Below are positions 1 through 5,568 of a stretch of 6,523 bases of DNA, piece after piece. Location of the stretch: assembly GCA_011523485.1 (NCBI GenBank), contig WTGR01000314.1, positions 1 through 6,523 of the forward strand, given 5' to 3'. Source of the DNA: Acidobacteriota bacterium (GTDB taxonomy: Bacteria; Acidobacteriota; Vicinamibacteria; Vicinamibacterales; UBA8438). Position numbers and translations under genes: made by a program. Numbering within the stretch: the first letter of the stretch is position 1; each line of letters begins with the position of its first letter. A model generated the notes under the pieces. The model had not been told where the DNA came from, did not search any database, and worked only from the letters and a program-made list of their open reading frames with translations.

Positions 1-82
1 GGCCGGGCACGTTGCCGAGCAGGTACACCATCCACTCGCGGGTCGGGCTCTCGGCTAGAGTCTGGGCCAGGAAGTCGCGCAT
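1..82 (-). CDS. Partial gene, N-terminal 27 codons, unknown product
   Basis: The minus strand reads ATG at 82-80 followed by 27 sense codons to the window edge, beginning MRDFLAQTLAESP and ending in a hydrophobic stretch WMVYLLGNVPG. A purine-rich GAGAG lies 8 nt upstream of the ATG (plus positions 92-96), a usable ribosome binding site. The gene is divergent from the lipoprotein, about 100 bp away. The short amphipathic start followed by a hydrophobic run is reminiscent of small multi-helix inner-membrane proteins of unknown function (DUF6644-type), but that is only an impression from 27 residues. The rest lies outside the window, so no function is assigned. It could also be a chance open frame. 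Confidence 0.45.
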   Translation of the reverse strand, partial: MRDFLAQTLAESPTREWMVYLLGNVPG

Positions 83-130
83 GGGTCGGTCTCTCGTGGG
101 TGCCGGAATCGGCGGCCGGTCGCGCCATCC

Positions 131-136
131 TATACT
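131..136 (+). promoter_or_regulatory. Candidate -10 hexamer for the lipoprotein gene
   Basis: TATACT (5 of 6 to TATAAT) stands out in GC-rich surroundings in the divergent intergenic region, about 47 bp before the lipoprotein ATG. No convincing -35 is seen 16-18 bp upstream. The overlapping minus-strand reading TAGTAT could serve the divergent gene at 82, so this AT-rich spot may be a shared promoter core. Confidence 0.3.
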
Positions 137-173
137 AGCCAGAGTCTGGACGTGGCGAACAACGATTCAGCGT

Positions 174-177
174 GGAG
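174..177 (+). promoter_or_regulatory. Shine-Dalgarno site that fixes the lipoprotein start
   Basis: GGAG ends 6 nt before the ATG at 184. It overlaps the alternative in-frame GTG at 172, which would lack its own site and would put four residues before the signal peptide. This favours ATG 184. Confidence 0.6.
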
Positions 178-183
178 TATCCG

Positions 184-1155
184 ATGCGCACTCAGTTCCT
201 CGTAGTTGCCGTTGCGTGTGCCCTCGTCGCCGGATGCGGCGCCGAGCCGGAGCTGGAGCCGGCGGCCGCGATTCCGGAGGTCGAGCCCCCGGCGGCGCCG
301 GCCGCGGCGGAGATGCTGCCGGACGTGATCGTCGCCGAGCGCGGCGGGTTCATTCCGGAAGGCGTCGAGTACGACATGATGAACGGGCGTCTGCTGACCG
401 GGTCGCTCACCGAAGGGTCCGTCTTCCGCATTCACGCCGACGGTCGGGTCGAGGCGCTGGTGGAGGACGAGGAGCTGGTTTCGTCCGTCGGCATCGAAGC
501 GGACGAGCCGCGGGACCGGCTGCTGGTGGCCAACGCCGACCGCTCCGTCTTCCAGAGCGGGGGAGTCGGTCAGGCGAAGCTCGGCATCTACGAGCTCACC
601 ACCGGCGAGCGGATCGCGATGATCGATCTGGCCGCGACCGTCGGCGCCGGCGACGACGCCATGCACTTCGCCAACGACGTCGCGGTCACCGACAACGGCA
701 CGGCCTACGTCACCGACACGCGGATGAATGTCCTCTACCGCGTCGACGCCGACCATGCCGCCAGCGTGTTCCACCGCTTCGAGGACGGCGGGGCCGGCCC
801 CAACGGCATCGTCCACCATCCCGGCGGGTATCTGCTCGTCGCGCGCGGCGCCACGCTGTGGAAGGTGCCGCTCGACGACCCCGGCGCCGCGGCGGAAGTG
901 ACTCTGCCCGAGGAGGTGCCGGGCCAGGACGGCATGGTGTGGACGGCGGGCCGCCTCGCCATCGTCAGCAACTCGGCGAACCGCGTGGTGGCGCTGACGA
1001 GCGACGACGACTGGGCCACCGCCAGCGTGGCCGGCGTGGCCCGCTACGAAGAGCAGGCGACGACCGCCGCCGTAGTCGGCGACGACGTCTACGTGGTGCA
1101 TCCGCACTTCGGCGACGACGATCCGCCGAGCTTCGAGCGCGTCGCGTTCGAGTAG
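184..1155 (+). CDS. SMP-30/gluconolactonase-like beta-propeller lipoprotein
   Basis: The product is 323 aa. Residues 1-17 form a lipoprotein signal peptide: basic Arg2, a hydrophobic core, and lipobox LVAG before Cys18. It should therefore be lipidated and anchored in the cell envelope. A Pro/Ala/Glu-rich linker (about 20-45) leads to a propeller domain (about 46-323). Residues that line up with the SMP-30 metal site are present: Glu59 in FIPEGVEYD, Asn164 in FANDVAV, Asn207 in GPNGIV and Asp249 in GQDGMVW. The blade motif 'DNGTAYVTDT' (170-179) is typical. SMP-30 relatives hydrolyse lactones or organophosphates, or act as sugar-binding propellers; the substrate here cannot be told. The gene is monocistronic in the window, divergent from the gene at 82 and convergent with the Uma2 gene (30 bp between stops). 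Envelope location and fold are well supported; the enzymatic role is inferred. Confidence 0.85.
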   Translation: MRTQFLVVAVACALVAGCGAEPELEPAAAIPEVEPPAAPAAAEMLPDVIVAERGGFIPEGVEYDMMNGRLLTGSLTEGSVFRIHADGRVEALVEDEELVSSVGIEADEPRDRLLVANADRSVFQSGGVGQAKLGIYELTTGERIAMIDLAATVGAGDDAMHFANDVAVTDNGTAYVTDTRMNVLYRVDADHAASVFHRFEDGGAGPNGIVHHPGGYLLVARGATLWKVPLDDPGAAAEVTLPEEVPGQDGMVWTAGRLAIVSNSANRVVALTSDDDWATASVAGVARYEEQATTAAVVGDDVYVVHPHFGDDDPPSFERVAFE

Positions 1156-1185
1156 GGCGAAGTTGCGGCAGCAAGTCCGGGCCGG

Positions 1186-2238
1186 TTACGGCTCGTTGCG
1201 TGCAGCCATGCGTCGGCGCCACACCGCCGCGAGGCGCCGGCGGAAGTCGGCCTCGTCAACGGCGGAGACCGCCGCCGCCAGCAGTGCGTCCCGGGGTACG
1301 CCGGCAAGTGCCGCCGCGGTGACCGAGTCCGGGTTCGATACCTGAATCCCGCGAGCCTGCAGCACGCTCCGCGCCGACGCCGCCAGCTCCTCGGCGCGCG
1401 CGTCCGCTCGTGCCCGCTCGCCCAACGAGCGCAATAGCGGCGTGTCGTCGGGCCCGGTCCCTTCCCGCGCCCCGAGCGTGCGCCCGACCCGTTCCAGCAC
1501 CCGATCCGTCCGCGCCGACGGCACCCGCTCCGTCAGCCCCGCATGGATCTCCTCGGCCGTCCAGCCGGGAAACGCCATGCTTGCAGGCAAGGAGCGGTAC
1601 CGTCCCCCCTGCAGCCGGTGGATCGTCACGCCCTCCGGTCGCCGCCGCTTGCGCTTCGCCCCGGGCGGCACCACCACCCACAGCTCCGGGAAGCCCCACG
1701 CCTCGTACAGCGGCAGCTTGCCCGGCCGCACGTCCGTCGAATAGTCGACCTCGAGCACCACGTCCGGCAGGTCGTGTTCCCCGATGATCAGCGACCCCTC
1801 CGGCAGCACGGCCCGGCGGGGATGCAGATACAGCGTCGCATCCGCCTGCATCGCCCGCTCGGGTCTGCCGTGGCCATCCTGGACCACGAGACCGACCGAC
1901 CCGAGCGAGACGATGGGCGCACCGCGCACCAGCGCGATCCGTTCCGCCAGGTGGGGCAGTCGCCACGCCGTGGCCTCGTGCACCCCGCCGGGCGTCTCGG
2001 CCAGCACCCACGCCGTCCCGGCCCGCGCGTCCCAGAATTCGAGCCGATCCTCGAAGTCCTCGAACCCGTCCCGGAGCAGCCGGATGGGGCGGCACCCCGG
2101 AAACCGGAGATCCCCTACCGGCGGGCTCTCGCGGTGGCGCTCCGGAAGTACGGCCACCGGCGCCGGGGCCACGAACTTCGAAGCTTGCATGTCCGGCGCG
2201 GCCCGTCTCCGGCTCGCCGTCCGTTCGATGTCGTCCAC
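1186..2238 (-). CDS. Uma2 family (DUF820) PD-(D/E)XK nuclease-like protein
   Basis: The product is 350 aa from GTG at 2238 (stop TAA at 1188-1186). The core (about 80-220) carries the Uma2 signature: [11 protein letters not shown] (158-168), with Asp159 and Glu163 as candidate catalytic acids, then Lys174 and [13 protein letters not shown] (177-189), which corresponds to the family's 'Y...GVxEYWvvD' strand. Uma2 proteins have a restriction-endonuclease-like fold; most are uncharacterised, and many copies occur per genome in Cyanobacteria, Chloroflexi and Acidobacteriota. Usual length is about 180-220 aa, so this one has an N-terminal extension (about 1-75) and a long Arg/Ala-rich C-terminal tail (about 240-350). 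A TATAAT box lies 8 nt before GTG 2238, so the message may be leaderless. An alternative ATG at 2190 (residue 17) lacks a well-spaced Shine-Dalgarno. The gene is transcribed away from the neighbouring ATPase operon and convergent with the lipoprotein gene. Family is secure; activity is not shown. Confidence 0.88.
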   Translation of the reverse strand: MDDIERTASRRRAAPDMQASKFVAPAPVAVLPERHRESPPVGDLRFPGCRPIRLLRDGFEDFEDRLEFWDARAGTAWVLAETPGGVHEATAWRLPHLAERIALVRGAPIVSLGSVGLVVQDGHGRPERAMQADATLYLHPRRAVLPEGSLIIGEHDLPDVVLEVDYSTDVRPGKLPLYEAWGFPELWVVVPPGAKRKRRRPEGVTIHRLQGGRYRSLPASMAFPGWTAEEIHAGLTERVPSARTDRVLERVGRTLGAREGTGPDDTPLLRSLGERARADARAEELAASARSVLQARGIQVSNPDSVTAAALAGVPRDALLAAAVSAVDEADFRRRLAAVWRRRMAARNEP

Positions 2239-2246
2239 GTGTTCTC

Positions 2247-2252
2247 ATTATA
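2247..2252 (-). promoter_or_regulatory. Consensus -10 box (TATAAT) directly before the Uma2 start
   Basis: The minus strand reads TATAAT, a perfect -10 hexamer, followed by 8 nt and then the GTG start at 2238. Transcription would begin at or within a base or two of the start codon, and no Shine-Dalgarno fits between. The -35 position at 17 bp spacing reads GCAACA, only 3 of 6 to consensus, so the promoter is -10-dominated or needs an activator. Confidence 0.55.
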
Positions 2253-2339
2253 CGCACCCCCGGCAGGTTTGTTGCGGACCGTTCTTCCGGGCACGCGAAT
2301 GGAATCCTGCCGCGTTTCGTAAGGAATGGTGTGGGGCGA

Positions 2340-2501
2340 CAGAATTGCCAGCTCCCGAAGCAGGAACAGAGAATGGGTCGCCACGAATACCTGAATGCCG
2401 TCGCGGGCCAAGCCGAGGATCGCGAGCGCCACGGACCTTGTGAGTCTGGGATTCAGGTTGGCCTCCGGCTCGTCCCAGAAGATTCCATCTCGGCCGGGTT
2501 C
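2340..2501 (-). pseudogene. Remnant of an AAA ATPase (Walker B and H-loop end only)
   Basis: In the same frame as the kinase remnant, the minus strand encodes [16 protein letters not shown] (Walker B aspartate with catalytic glutamate, plus D-loop-like region), then a helix, then [14 protein letters not shown] (H-loop histidine, encoded near 2375). This is the C-terminal part of the nucleotide-binding domain of predicted ATPases with '[11 protein letters not shown]'. There is no Walker A, no signature motif and no N-terminal half. After about 2340 the frame drifts into sequence without family resemblance and runs on into the 5' part of the Uma2 gene in another frame, stopping at 2115. It is not a copy of the intact ATPase at 2940, whose Walker B reads IEEPELGLHP. 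Best explained as a deletion remnant of a former gene. Confidence 0.7.
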
Positions 2502-2504
2502 ATG

Positions 2505-2879
2505 CTGGGTGCGACTTTCAGCTTTGCTGCCTGTGCACGCTCGTATGGCCCGTTGTAGGGAAAGCGAGTTGTGGCCTGCGCCAGACTCTCCGCCGTCTTC
2601 GAGCATCCGGTCCAGTGCATTCGGCGGAGGCTCACCGGTGAGCACATGGCAGGACACCGCGGCCAGCGCATAGATGTCGGTCGGCGGCCCCTGCGCTCCT
2701 TCGCTCGTGTGCTGCTCGAACGGCGCATATCCCGGCCTCAGCACCTGGGTGTGCGTCCGCTGTTGCGACGCCACGCGCGCGGCGCCGAAGTCGATCAGCA
2801 CCGGCGCCCCGTCCGCGGTACGAATCCCGATGTTGGCCGCGTACTCGTCGATCCGAGAGCCCGGTGACAGCGTGTGCAC
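2505..2879 (-). pseudogene. Internally deleted Hanks-type Ser/Thr kinase remnant
   Basis: From GTG 2879 the minus strand reads [12 protein letters not shown], the usual opening of a bacterial Hanks-type kinase just before the glycine-rich loop. It passes directly to [21 protein letters not shown] (about residues 15-35: end of the catalytic loop, then the DFG metal-binding motif), RPGYAPFEQ (48-56, activation/P+1 loop with APE-like element) and [23 protein letters not shown] (64-86, alpha-F helix with its invariant Asp68). The whole N-lobe, with the P-loop, catalytic-pair lysine, alpha-C glutamate and HRD aspartate, is missing (roughly 120-140 residues). Residues 109-125 ([15 protein letters not shown]) resemble the alpha-H/I 'RPQ' end. 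The frame then continues into an ATPase fragment. The product could not phosphorylate. It may be transcribed, but no clear Shine-Dalgarno precedes GTG 2879. The alternative is a genuinely expressed chimera, which seems less likely. Confidence 0.72.
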
Positions 2880-2902
2880 GACTCGGACTCTACATCAGGG
2901 CG

Positions 2903-2931
2903 TTGATCGTCCGTGTCCGGTCGACTATGAT
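2903..2931 (+). promoter_or_regulatory. Sigma70-type promoter of the ATPase-DUF4276 operon
   Basis: TTGATC at 2903-2908 (4 of 6 to TTGACA) and TATGAT at 2926-2931 (5 of 6 to TATAAT) are separated by exactly 17 bp. The ATG at 2940 lies 8 nt after the -10, so the start of transcription should fall on or 1-3 nt before the start codon. No Shine-Dalgarno is seen ahead of the ATG, which fits a leaderless message. The promoter starts just beyond the 5' end of the divergent kinase remnant. Confidence 0.6.
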
Positions 2932-2939
2932 GCGCCGCC

Positions 2940-4145
2940 ATGACTGCCGCGTCGGTAACGGGGTCGGACGATGAAGCGCACGTGTTCCTCCGTCGGATCG
3001 CGCTACAGAATCTACTGTCGTTCGGCCCGGAGACCGATCTGGAGCTGCAACCGCTCAACGTGCTGATTGGCCCCAACGGATCGGGGAAGTCCAACTTCAT
3101 TGCGGCGGTCGGCCTTCTGCAGGCGGCGCCGAAAGATCTCACGGCGCCAATCCGCGCCACCGGCGGCATAGGCGAATGGCTTCACAAGGGCGAGCGGCGT
3201 GCCAGCGGAGGCTCAATCAACGCTGTCGTCGGTCGTCCGTCGCGCCACGGCGCGTTGCGTTACCGGCTCGCCGTCGAAGAGCATGGCCATCGGTTCCAGG
3301 TGGGCATCGAGTCCGTCGAGGACAACGAGTCCGAGGACGGCCGGAGCGGTGGTCGCGCCCACTACGTCCATTCCCACGGAACGGGCACACTGGTGCCGAA
3401 GGACGGCGTGAAGCGCCTGCTTGCGGTGGAGGAACTCGATCCGGAACAATCGATTCTTTCGCAGTTGAGGGATCCTCACGCCTTCCCGGAGATCACCGAT
3501 CTCGGCAAGCAGTTCGATGGAATTCGAATTTACCGGGAGTGGTCCTTCGGTCAGCAGGCACCGACGCGCCAACCGCAGCCGTCCGATCAGCCCAACAACT
3601 TCCTGGCGGAGGACACGAGCAATCTCGGGCTCGTGTTGAACAGGTTGCGCAGGATACCGGCTGCGAAGAAGCGCCTCCTCGAAGCAGCGCGCAAGCTCTA
3701 CGACGGGTTGACGGACTTCGACGTGATCGTGGAAGGGGGCACCGTCCAGGTATTCCTGGAGGAGAACGGCATCACCGTGCCGGCCGTACGGCTGTCCGAC
3801 GGCACGCTCAGGTATCTGTGTCTCCTGGCGATCCTGTGCCACGACAATCCGCCGCCGCTGGTATGTATCGAAGAGCCGGAACTGGGACTGCATCCCGACA
3901 TCATGCCGACGCTCGCCGCACTGCTGCGCGAGGCGTCCACTCGTAGTCAGTTGATCGTCACGACTCACTCGGACGTGCTCGTGGACGCTCTGACCGAGGA
4001 ACCCGAGAGCGTGGTCGTGTGTGAGAAGCACGAGGGACGGACAGAACTGCGCCGCCTGAACCAGAACGAGCTGGCCCGTTGGCTCGTCCGGTACAGTCTC
4101 GGCGAGCTCTGGATGAAGGGCGAGTTGGGGGGGAGCCGCTGGTGA
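2940..4145 (+). CDS. AAA/ABC-type predicted ATPase (RecF/SMC-like, COG4637-type)
   Basis: The product is 401 aa. After about 15 variable residues comes the family opening FLRRIALQNLLSFG (16-29), then Walker A GPNGSGKSN (44-52). The mid-region (about 65-280) is the inserted arm/lid, with FLAEDTSNLGLVLNRLRRI typical of this family. An ABC-like signature LSDGTLRYLCLLAIL starts at 285, Walker B LVCIEEPELGLHP spans 307-319 with Glu312 as catalytic base, and the H-loop LIVTTHSD (338-345) has His343. All ATPase elements are intact and in order, and full length fits single-domain predicted ATPases (about 370-420 aa). Relatives couple ATP binding and dimerisation to DNA sensing or nuclease control. 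The stop TGA overlaps the GTG of the DUF4276 gene (GTGA), so the two are translationally coupled. Start ATG 2940 is chosen because it sits just after a good promoter. Role in defence is inferred from partner and architecture only. Confidence 0.9.
   Translation: MTAASVTGSDDEAHVFLRRIALQNLLSFGPETDLELQPLNVLIGPNGSGKSNFIAAVGLLQAAPKDLTAPIRATGGIGEWLHKGERRASGGSINAVVGRPSRHGALRYRLAVEEHGHRFQVGIESVEDNESEDGRSGGRAHYVHSHGTGTLVPKDGVKRLLAVEELDPEQSILSQLRDPHAFPEITDLGKQFDGIRIYREWSFGQQAPTRQPQPSDQPNNFLAEDTSNLGLVLNRLRRIPAAKKRLLEAARKLYDGLTDFDVIVEGGTVQVFLEENGITVPAVRLSDGTLRYLCLLAILCHDNPPPLVCIEEPELGLHPDIMPTLAALLREASTRSQLIVTTHSDVLVDALTEEPESVVVCEKHEGRTELRRLNQNELARWLVRYSLGELWMKGELGGSRW
4132..4135 (+). promoter_or_regulatory. 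Internal Shine-Dalgarno fixing the DUF4276 start
   Basis: GGAG, at the end of a G-run inside the last codons of the ATPase gene, ends 6 nt before GTG 4142. This supports GTG 4142 over an upstream in-frame start at 4079, whose extra 21 residues have no family resemblance. Confidence 0.6.
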
Positions 4146-4759
4146 GCGCGAGGGTCCACGTGGAGGGCGGCGGCAACGGCAACAAGGCGCTGAACGCCGA
4201 GTGTCGAAGAGCCTTCAGAGAGTTCTTCACCAAGGCCGGGTTTGCTGGCCGGCTGCCGCGCGTTGTTCCCGGTGGGGGGCGCAGACAGACTTACGACGAT
4301 TTCCGTACCGCCTTGAATGATCCGAACAACGACGCCTACCCAGTGCTTCTCGTCGACAGCGAAGCTCCCGTCGCCGAGGGTGTCGGGCCCTGGACGCACC
4401 TCCAGAATCGACCGGGCGATGGGTGGAGGAGGCCGGTCGGAGCCACCGACGAGCACGTCCACCTGATGGTGCAATGCATGGAGGCGTGGTTTCTGGCAGA
4501 CCGCGAGACGGTCTCCGCATACTTCGGCGACGGCTTCAGACCGGACGCTCTCCCTGGTCGAGCGGATGACATCGAGCGGATTCCGAAACGGGACGTCCTC
4601 ACGGGTCTTGGCAACGCGACACGCGGCTGCCGAACGCGGCGCGGATACAAGAAGGGACGCGATTCGTTCGAGATTCTCGCCGAGCTGAATTCTGCACGAG
4701 TGACTGCCGCCTCGCCCTATGCAAGGCGACTCGTCGAAACGCTCAGGGCCAAGTTGTAG
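4142..4759 (+). CDS. DUF4276 family protein, TOPRIM-like partner of the ATPase
   Basis: The product is 205 aa, within the family's usual length (about 190-235). Strand-turn RVHVEGGGNG (4-13) supplies the TOPRIM-type glutamate Glu8. VLLVDSEAPV (68-77) supplies Asp72 and Glu74, in place of the classical DxD. HLMVQCMEAWFLAD (107-120) with Glu114 is the family hallmark, followed by YFG (127-129), the IERIPKRDVL segment (144-153) and the terminal YKKGRDSFEIL (169-179). All conserved acidic positions appear present, so the protein should be competent for metal binding. TOPRIM folds bind Mg2+ and cut or join nucleic acid, but DUF4276 itself has no established activity that I know of. The gene overlaps the ATPase by 4 nt and shares its promoter, so ATPase-regulated nuclease or nucleotide chemistry is the natural inference. 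The frame stays open for 64 further codons beyond the TAG. Confidence 0.85.
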   Translation: MSARVHVEGGGNGNKALNAECRRAFREFFTKAGFAGRLPRVVPGGGRRQTYDDFRTALNDPNNDAYPVLLVDSEAPVAEGVGPWTHLQNRPGDGWRRPVGATDEHVHLMVQCMEAWFLADRETVSAYFGDGFRPDALPGRADDIERIPKRDVLTGLGNATRGCRTRRGYKKGRDSFEILAELNSARVTAASPYARRLVETLRAKL

Positions 4760-5124
4760 CCGCCGTCACCGTCGGATCCCCGGGCAGGGGAAGCCGGGGA
4801 GCAGGCCGGAGAGGCCGAGAAGCAGCCACTCATGACGGCGGAACTGGTTGCAGTGCAGGATGGCGAGCTGCCCGGTGAGGGCGGGGAGCCGTCGGCCGCA
4901 GCGGAGGAGACAGGGAAAGGACCGGGGCGGCTGCCGCTCGAGCCGCCGGAGTGACGGGGCCGGGCGGGACCAAGAAGGCGCGCCGTCTGGCCACGGCGAC
5001 CACGGGCAGCGTCAGCCGGAGGGAAGACCCGCCCGGCCCATCGAGCCTGGAGGCTCGGCAGACGCCGGTCTCCCGCCGGGTTGCGGCCGACGCACCGAGG
5101 GGACAACGATCAAGGACGAAGGTG
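4760..5124 (+). other. 365-bp gap without a confident gene
   Basis: No gene is recognised here. The DUF4276 frame stays open after its TAG from 4760 to the TGA at 4952-4954 and has an internal ATG at 4832 (40 aa, Glu/Gly/Pro-rich). That TGA overlaps a GTG at 4951, which opens a 58-codon stretch in frame with the downstream protease. Both peptides are low-complexity and have no recognisable fold. A 6-bp perfect stem with a TGGA loop lies at 5042-5057 (CGAGCC...GGCTCG) without a T-run, so it is not a standard terminator. The Arg/Ser/Pro-rich reading with repeated VSRR resembles leader segments ahead of some group II intron reverse transcriptases, but no RT motif or intron domain V is seen. It could be a degraded insertion or plain spacer. 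Confidence 0.4.
5112..5116 (+). promoter_or_regulatory. Shine-Dalgarno deciding the protease start
   Basis: AAGGA ends 8 nt before ATG 5125. Because the frame is open back to GTG 4951, this site is what favours the short 147-aa protein over a 205-aa version with a low-complexity N-terminus. Confidence 0.6.
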
Positions 5125-5568
5125 ATGGGAGAGATTCACGCTGACGTCATTCTGGAAAACGCAGGGGACCGCGAGTACTTCCGCCGCGGCGACCGCGCCG
5201 AGGCCGACATCCGACGCGCAACCGTCGACGGCATCGTCGACACGGGCGCCGTAACGCTTGTGCTCCCGCAGAACGTGGTCGAGCGCCTGGGCCTCGGGAC
5301 GCAGGGAACCGCCTTCGTCACCTACGCCGACGAACGTCGCGAGGAACGCCCCCTGGCAGGCCCGGTGGGGGTGCAGATTGGCAACCGCTCGATGACGATG
5401 GAGTGCATCGTTGGACCCCCGCTGAGCGAGGTCCTCATCGGCCAAGTCGTGCTCGAACGGCTCGACCTGATCGCGGACTGCACGAAGCGGACGCTGACAC
5501 CGCGCTATGAGGACTACCCGCTGCTGAAACTGAAGGCACTCGGGGCAAGGCGCCAATTCGGTCCATGA
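5125..5568 (+). CDS. Retropepsin-like (clan AA) aspartyl protease family protein
   Basis: The product is 147 aa. GIVDTGAVTLVLPQNVVERLGL (from residue 36) is the single active-site loop: Asp39-Thr-Gly-Ala followed by the psi-loop and helix typical of clan AA. A flap-like hairpin follows (about 65-90), then VLIGQVVLERLDL (about 112-124), the hydrophobic-hydrophobic-Gly element that closes a retropepsin-type half-barrel. One DTG per chain means the active enzyme would be a homodimer. No signal peptide or membrane segment is seen, so it should be cytoplasmic. Small stand-alone proteins of this family are frequent in Cyanobacteria, Acidobacteriota and Chloroflexi; substrates are generally unknown. 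It lies 365 bp after DUF4276 on the same strand, too far for confident operon membership, and converges on the broken minus-strand ORF. Fold assignment is good; in vivo role is unknown. Confidence 0.8.
   Translation: MGEIHADVILENAGDREYFRRGDRAEADIRRATVDGIVDTGAVTLVLPQNVVERLGLGTQGTAFVTYADERREERPLAGPVGVQIGNRSMTMECIVGPPLSEVLIGQVVLERLDLIADCTKRTLTPRYEDYPLLKLKALGARRQFGP

Noticed and set aside
172..183. GTG start at 172 for the lipoprotein
   Set aside because: It overlaps the GGAG site that serves ATG 184 and has no ribosome binding site of its own.
130..1107. Minus-strand 325-codon frame opposite the lipoprotein gene
   Set aside because: His/Val/Arg-rich complement of a real coding frame, no domain, no ribosome binding site.
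12..1322. Long plus-strand open frame of 436 codons
   Set aside because: It covers the lipoprotein gene in another frame, is extremely Arg-rich with no fold or signal, and is a GC-rich antiframe shadow.
1256..2257. Minus-strand 333-codon open frame overlapping the Uma2 gene
   Set aside because: Gly/Arg/Ala-rich low-complexity translation; the Uma2 frame carries the family motifs.
3213..4031. Minus-strand 272-codon frame opposite the ATPase
   Set aside because: Lies wholly inside a gene with all ATPase motifs on the other strand; no recognisable features.
4079..4141. 21-residue upstream extension of DUF4276
   Set aside because: Lies within the ATPase 3' end, no family similarity; GTG 4142 has GGAG at 6 nt.
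5042..5057. Hairpin as an intrinsic terminator
   Set aside because: The 6-bp stem has no following T-run, and the protease Shine-Dalgarno lies shortly after; no intrinsic terminator was found anywhere in the window.
4717..5106. Minus-strand 129-codon frame over the gap after DUF4276
   Set aside because: Pro/Ser/Arg/Gly-rich, overlaps the DUF4276 3' end, no motif.
4760..5124. Group II intron or retron
   Set aside because: No reverse transcriptase motif, no domain V hairpin and no intron boundary sequence seen; only a weak impression from the translated VSRR repeats.
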